The notes below the pieces were generated by a model. It was not told where the DNA came from, did no database searches, and saw nothing but the letters and a program-made list of their open reading frames with translations. 64,000 nucleotides of DNA from Sipunculus nudus (Eukaryota; Annelida; Sipuncula; Golfingiida; Sipunculidae): the NCBI GenBank assembly GCA_026874595.1, contig CM049322.1:8424900-8488899 (forward strand), given 5' to 3'. Positions 58,424 through 64,000 of the stretch are shown in pieces. Each line of letters opens with the position of its first letter. The first letter of the stretch is position 1. The position numbers and the translations under genes were made by a program.

Positions 58424-60390
58424 ACCTGTCTTGTAGACCCTTTCTCTCACATTTTATCACCAGATAATTCGACATTTTCCTCAATTTAGGATTAATTATC
58501 CTAACTTTTTTGGACTTTCTGTCTCTGAATCACTGACAATCTCCCATCGAATGAGCAGACATTCGCAAAACCACTTCCCTCAAGTGCTGCCCTCTATAAA
58601 ACTTTTCCCTCGGTCAGCCTGTCATATTGTTCGGCAGGGAAATTAAATAAATCCTTGACAATGTAAAAGATTTTTCCGGCCAATATTTATCCGGCAGAAA
58701 ATTCGGTAGATGTCATGTAAGATGCCAATAGGAATCCAGACAACGAAAAAAAAGTGACCAAAAGTGTCGGAAAACCTGATGGTGTGCACGCGAAAATCGG
58801 TAGGTGTACGGGCACTCGCCGGTCGGCGGAACGGATATTCTTAATAAAAATCGGCCCGCAAAAAAAAAAAAAAAAAAAAAAAATGGGAGGTCAGCTTAAT
58901 CCACCTGTTAGACACTGATACTGATGGTCTGTCGAATATGATAGAATGTGACAAAATTCCGCGACATGGTTTGTCTTTTTGACGCTGTGAGTTTAAAATA
59001 TTCAATAAAATTTCTAAGTGTTTGGGGTTAATTTTCATTTGGTTAAACTTTTTTTTTATTCCATTTGGAGTGTACAAATAAAGAGAATGAATTAGATGGA
59101 GAAAGCTCTGGGATCGACGTCCGGCATCAGAGGCGCCCGCGTCTCTGTCCCGGAGGTTTAATTGCTTCTTTTCATTGTTATGTTGGTTTGCTGGATAATT
59201 CGCATGAATTGTCATGATATTTTACGGAACCGGAAATTTAAATTGAACAGATGCGCTTTCTTAAAATAAACACTTACATGCGCAATCGCCGGCTATCGAA
59301 TTCCTACGATTTGGAGTCCCTGAGTTTATGATGTAATTTCTTCTTGTGTAACTTCTCGGTGAATAAAGCGAAACATTCCTAACGTTTGGTCTGCCCCGCT
59401 GAGAAATAAGTGGGCGTGCTTGTACAATGAAATAATTTTCGTTGTTTATTCGCGTGGGAGTACATCGCTTGTGGGCATCAGTTAAATATAAATCAATAAC
59501 AAGTAATCCACAATATAACATGTAACTAACATTTAAATCTTACATGTTCATTAAATCTGAAGGGATATTTATCTAGTAGGGGACATATATGACAGCTTCT
59601 TGCCAGAGAATATACAAGATATATCACTAGAGCAAGAACAGGTGCTAGTGGCCAGACCACAGAGCTTTTAGATCCGGGTGCGAAGTGTCTTACCGCAAGC
59701 AACATCGAACGGGACTCGCACTCGAGGTTGATACTCCATCTAATTCTATCTCCATGGTATGACCTACAAATGGGGCGCCATCTACTGGATTTAGGCATTA
59801 TCAGTCCCAGATCGCAATGTAAATGCAGCCAAGTAAATGGTCCCACGCGAATTTATACCGTATACCGAACAACGCTGGCCAAGTAAACCAAGCTTTATAT
59901 CTACGCCGCAAATATACAGTCAGATCAGCCACTACCTGACAGAGATTATAAAAAACTAGGGACCCAGGGGTCAGCTGTATTTGTCTATAAGGATATATTT
60001 AAAGATATTTTTTTTCAGAATGATGGACCTGTGATCGTTAATTAACCAATGACCTTGTGACCAAAAAGTCTGAGAATTTATTATCCTTGAAATTGCAGCA
60101 TTAGATTATTGTAACAATCTTTAAAACAAGTGACCCAGGCAACTAATATAGATTGGTGGCATCATTTTTCATGCATATTAGCTTAAGTTCATCAAGACCC
60201 ATTAAAAACAACAAATTTGATGACAATCCAACCAGCCTTTCATGAGGAATCTGGCAATTTGTGTGTATTCTGCATTATTTCTGTAAGGCTCAAACATATC
60301 CCAAAACACTGAGAATATAGGTCACTGTAACCCAATTTCAGGTTTCTGGGGAGAACTTTTGAGGAACTCTCAGGATGTCAAGTTAGAAGA
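58423..60390. other. Intron sequence, no supported exon
   Basis: Contains a poly-A tract (58860-58882) and a patch at 59680-59800 with an ATG in good context followed by a donor-like gtaaga. Joined to the linker exon it would force the wrong phase, so it is not called an exon. No other feature. Confidence 0.4.
59775..59788 (-). promoter_or_regulatory. Sequence matching the CTCF core motif
   Basis: The minus strand reads CCAGTAGATGGCGC, which fits the animal CTCF core consensus CCASYAGRKGGCRS at every position. Related 'agatggcgcc' text occurs at about 48200 and 62530. A motif match alone does not show binding. Confidence 0.25.
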
Positions 60391-61700
60391 TTCTGGGCCC
60401 CATGGTTATGTTTCGTGCCCTAATTTGGTATCAAATTTTCAATTATTCTGGGGGGGGGGGGGGTGCTTATAAGCCTCATAGCTCAGAAAATATGGGTAAC
60501 CGAGACCTTAATTCATGTTTCCAAGGAGACTTTTCACAGATCTCCCTGGATGTCAAGTTTGAAGATTCTAGGACCAATGATTACAATTTGAGCCCTGTTA
60601 AGGGACGACCGCATCTTTGAAGGTCTCATAAATAGAGAAAAAAATGTGTTAAAATTAAAAAAAAAATAAGGTGGTGCCACTAGTCCGCAAGAACTGATGA
60701 AACACTCCATAATGAATATGCATGCAGAGAATCAGGGTGATCAATGGAATAGTTGTTCAGTTACTGGAGCTTTTGTATCAAATTTATAATTATTCTGGGA
60801 CGTACTTCTACGACCCATAGCTCGGAGGATATGGGTAACAGAGACCTAATTTCAGGTTTCTTAGGAGACGTTTTAAGGGCCTCCCCCAACATGTCAAGAA
60901 AGAAGATTCTAGGTCTAGTCGTTACGATTTTTTCCCTGTTAACAGATGACCACATCGTTTAAGGTCTCAAAAATATATAAAAATAAATAATAAAAAATCG
61001 AAAAATATACAGGTGGCGCCACCAGTCTACACAAACTGATGAAACACTCCATGATCAATATTCATGCAAAGAATCATGGTGATCAATGCATAAGTTGTTC
61101 AGAGCTTGAGCTTTTTTTATAAAATTTTTCATTATTCTTGGGGGTACTTCGGAGCCCCATAGCTGAAAAAATATGGGTAACAGAGACCTAATTCTAGATT
61201 TCCAAGGAACCCTTTTTTGGCCCTATCTCGATGTAAAGTGAGAATATTACAGGTCCAGCGGTTACGATTTGTGCCCTAATAACAGATGAAGGCATCTTTT
61301 ATGGTCTCAAAAATAATGGGAAAAAACGTAAAAAATCGAAAAATACAGGTGGCGCCACCAGTCTGCAAAAACTGATGAAACGCTTCATGATTAATATCCA
61401 TGCAAAGAATCATGGTGATCAATGCATTAGTTGTTTAGGTATTTGAGTTTTGTATCAAATTTTTCATTTTTCTGGGCCCCATAGCTTAAACAATATTTGT
61501 AAATGAAACCTAATTCCAGGTTTCCAAGGAGATTTTCATGGACCTCTCTGGATGTAAAGTTAGAAGATTCCAGGTCCAGTGGTTACGATTTGTCCCTTGT
61601 TAACGGACAGACGGGCGGATGGCCGGATGGCCGGAGGGACGACAGACAAAGAGTGATCGCTATAGCTCAGATGACTTACATTCAGCTGAGCTAAATACAT
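60280..61700. repeat. ~340 bp tandem array of the 'gctgagctaa' family, about 4 units
   Basis: The phrase 'caaatttttcattattctgg' recurs near 60431, 60779, 61119 and 61457, spacing 338-348 bp. Each unit continues with 'gggtaacagagacctaatttc', then 'aggtttccaaggaga', 'agaagattctaggtcca', 'ggttacgatttg', 'aggtggcgccaccagtct' and 'tgatgaaacactccatgat'. The array ends with 'gacagacaaagagtgatcgc', 'tatagctcag' and 'attcagctgagctaa'. Intronic, between the linker and CARD exons. Confidence 0.8.
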
Positions 61701-62509
61701 ACCAGACAAACATTACCTAAATAAAAAATCGAATTTTAGGCATAAATCAGATGCCACATTTGTTCTTTGCAACTGTGTCCTTAGAAGCTGTGTACATGTA
61801 AAGAACTCGTTACATAGATTTTTTTTATAGATTCGTTACATAGATCAAATACTTACATGGTGATACTGATAGTCGTATATGTATAAATTTAGCCGTGTTT
61901 ACACGACTCATTAGATATTTAATTTGATTTGGTAAGCGTAAACTTGACAAAACCATACGGGGGAATGAACTACAAGTTTTTGCCTCCCCTGTTGCATTGA
62001 TATCGTTGTAACCAACTAATATTCTTAAAGTGAGGCTACGAGTGATGAATTAACACAAATGAATACATGTGAACCCATACAAAAACTGAAAACACGTCTC
62101 TGTGGAAATGAGTCATTACTGTATCGCGTGCAAGGTGGCTGTAAGTAACCAGGGAGAGCATGGCTTGTATTTATGCGGTCATTCAACTAACATGCAAAGT
62201 GTTGTAAGAAAGTATACTAATAAAGCTTACGATTGATCTGTTTTATGTCAAGTGAAAGCGTTCTTGTAGACCATGAGGCGTCATAAATGACGAAAATATT
62301 CGAATCCCCATAGAGCGATACAGTACGGTCCTCAATGCAGGGTGTAAAGTCACTGCTGAGAACACCGGTTGTAGTCTGTGATATCAGATGACCGAAATGA
62401 GGAACGTTATTTAAATCTGTGCAATTATTGTAAAGATATTGTTTGCTGAGCTACAATTGTGACATTTCCACCTGATTTCTATGTCTGAAAAAGTATTATG
62501 AAAATGCGC

Positions 62510-63010
62510 AAAACAAAGGAAATGTAGATGGCGCCACAAGTCTTGCACAATTGAAAGGGCAACCATGATCAATATGCTTACTGAATTTCAGAAAGATCCA
62601 TGCAATCATCATTCAGGATTTTACCTAAGGTATGAATTTCATTCATCAACATGCAGAATATAAATATGTCTCAATTATGTCTGCTGATGTTCTGAAGAAC
62701 TGGTTGGGCCGATTTTCATTTTTACCATGGTAACAATGATACCATGGTAACAATGATCGAAAATGATGCACATTTTGGATTCAGTGCAAACATTTGTTCT
62801 GCAGCCCAAAACGCTGATAGAAGTTTGATTTTCTAAGTGCAAAAACACACAGAAAAGCGGGGAACTTGCAAAATACACTGCAGGTCTCAGAGGACCTACC
62901 GGAATGTTAAATAATGTGCAACTGGATCACATGGTTACGATTTGTACCTTGTGCAGACGGAAGAACGGATGACGGACAAAGGGTGCTCACTATGGTCAGT
63001 TGAGGTAAAA
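62510..63010. repeat. Diverged 'gctgagctaa' family copy
   Basis: 'atgtagatggcgccacaagtc', 'tggttacgatttgtacc' and 'ggacaaagggtgctcactatgg' occur in the same order as in the 60.3-61.7 kb array. Confidence 0.5.
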
Positions 63011-63622
63011 AAATCAATGAATAACTAAACTAAATGAAAATATTAAATTAATAGTTTACGTTTGTGTATGTATGTTTGTAATAGAACGGTTATGCAACAA
63101 CAGTAAGCCAACAATTACCTGGCCAGCCTTGAATCCTTGGGTCCGTCTTTCTGTAAGATACAAATATATGAAAATCATTATATATATGTATATGTATATA
63201 TAAATCTATATATATATATTTATATATATGTATATATTTATATATGTATATATGTTTGTGTATTTATATTCAATTATTTGAAAAGTATGTGATATTTAAC
63301 CAAATGTACTTTATAAAATACATATCGGAAAGGCTGGAAAAAGTTCATTCTTATAGAATTTGATCCTAATATTAAAAAGTGTTACATATCAAAATGAATA
63401 AATGTACATCCCCTAAATATATACATACTGTACCCACATGTCTCTAATTGGATACAAATTTTACAAGAAAAACCTGATGCGATAACGGTCATATACACTA
63501 AATCACTTGCACGGGAACGTCATTGAACTCCCATATCAATAATAAAAAGGAAAAGAGGAATCAACAGATGTGGCGTATGTTGTTCAGTTTAACAGCATCC
63601 TTAACTGTAAAGGGTAATTTAC

Positions 63623-63764
63623 CAGCAGTCCTAATTTCTTTTACCACGTGGTCGTGGCCGTGCGTGGACAGACAACACAAGAATTTCTCCCAGTCGTCAT
63701 CTGTCCTTCTGTGGAGATGATCTAACAGCGCAGACACCAAGCGATCATTGGTAGGATTTACCTC
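63623..63764 (-). CDS. CARD-NACHT-LRR receptor, exon with C-terminal half of a CARD
   Basis: The acceptor tatattttcag lies above 63764 and the donor gtaaat below 63623. Length is 142 nt, 47 residues, phase 0 in and phase 1 out. It encodes EVNPTNDRLVSALLDHLHRR, then DDDWEKFLCCLSTHGHDHVV and KEIRTA. The pattern 'DRLVSALLDHLHRR...WEKFLCCLSTHGHDHVVKEI' matches the later helices of a caspase recruitment domain, where 'F...L...GH.H....I' is typical. The N-terminal CARD helices would be in an exon beyond the right edge. The exon sits upstream of the NACHT exons on the same strand and joins them in frame through the linker exon, giving CARD-NACHT-LRR order. The long intron (about 5.4 kb) leaves room for missed exons. 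Confidence 0.75.
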
Positions 63765-63793
63765 CTGAAAATATATATACATATGCATTATAC

Positions 63794-63795
<2 letters not shown>

Positions 63796-63827
<32 letters not shown>

Positions 63828-63874
63828 AAATTAATAATGATAATAATAATATTAATAATAATAATAATAAATAA

Positions 63875-63914
<40 letters not shown>

Positions 63915-63930
63915 TAATAAACTTAATACA
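63796..63930. repeat. (AAT)n microsatellite
   Basis: Interrupted aat/ata tract in the intron upstream of the CARD exon. Confidence 0.95.
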
Positions 63931-64000
63931 CTGACCTAAAAACGAAGTTACCCATTAACTTAATCACTCAACTGAACTCGAAGTTAGAAATAAATGGATT

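Noticed and set aside
59680-59800. Alternative first exon with ATG in good context (MEIELDGVSTSS...) and donor gtaaga
   Set aside because: It leaves in phase 2, which forces the linker and pre-NACHT exons into a frame that does not enter the NACHT exon.
59526-59846. 106-codon minus-strand ORF
   Set aside because: No homology that I recognise, no splice sites in phase with the receptor, and composition like the surrounding intron.
63119-63150. 32 nt putative exon (acceptor cttacag, donor gtaatt) between the CARD and linker exons
   Set aside because: Splice signals look good, but 32 nt shifts the frame: including it puts a stop at the start of the pre-NACHT exon. Skipping it gives a consistent phase-1 chain. 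It could still be an alternative exon.

Overview
The window looks like nuclear DNA of an invertebrate animal. It is AT-rich, its genes are split by GT-AG introns, and it carries many (TA)n, (AAT)n and poly-G tracts plus several layers of nested transposons. A diffuse repeat family ending in a 'gctgagctaa'-type motif, tRNA-headed SINEs and an 'actgtggaag' terminal-repeat element remind me of marine molluscs, bivalves above all. That assignment is an inference from repeat style, not from a marker gene.

Region 1 (1-13 kb, minus strand): the 5' half of a gene I do not recognise. Six coding exons at 10216-10106, 9709-9142, 7320-7225, 3429-3253, 2390-2175 and 1457-1313 join with matching phases at every junction and give about 437 residues of Ser/Thr/Ala-rich, low-complexity protein. 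The gene runs off the left edge. Its introns hold repeats and an 860 bp TA-flanked terminal-repeat element with a residual ORF.

Region 2 (13-22 kb): no host gene seen. It holds a 227 bp foldback element, a 26 bp perfect palindrome, and a 3.9 kb segment bounded by inverted 28 bp repeats. That segment contains a 43 bp tandem array and a 5'-truncated LINE (endonuclease plus reverse transcriptase) with one nonsense codon.

Region 3 (22-64 kb, minus strand): an NLR-type innate immune receptor locus. Exons for the C-terminal half of a CARD (63764-63623), a linker (58267-58205), a 218 bp exon (53969-53752) and a 2.3 kb NACHT-winged helix-LRR exon (52697-50361) join in frame into one CARD-NACHT-LRR receptor whose first exon(s) lie beyond the right edge. 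About 10.8 kb covering the last two exons (46.78-57.57 kb) is duplicated at 21.96-35.49 kb. The second copy is dead: it has no CARD exons, one nonsense codon and a near-intact LINE in its LRR exon. Amino-acid differences between the copies rise from about 4% in the NACHT to about 13% in the LRRs.

The intron before the 218 bp exon holds a 3.7 kb element with ~130 bp terminal inverted repeats and a 9 bp target duplication (Mutator-like structure). It carries a nested TTAA-flanked element, which in turn carries a tRNA-like SINE. The duplication stops exactly at the inner edge of that element's right terminal repeat. Between the two duplicons lie about 11 kb without a recognised gene, including a 30 bp coding-length minisatellite at 37.5-38.4 kb.
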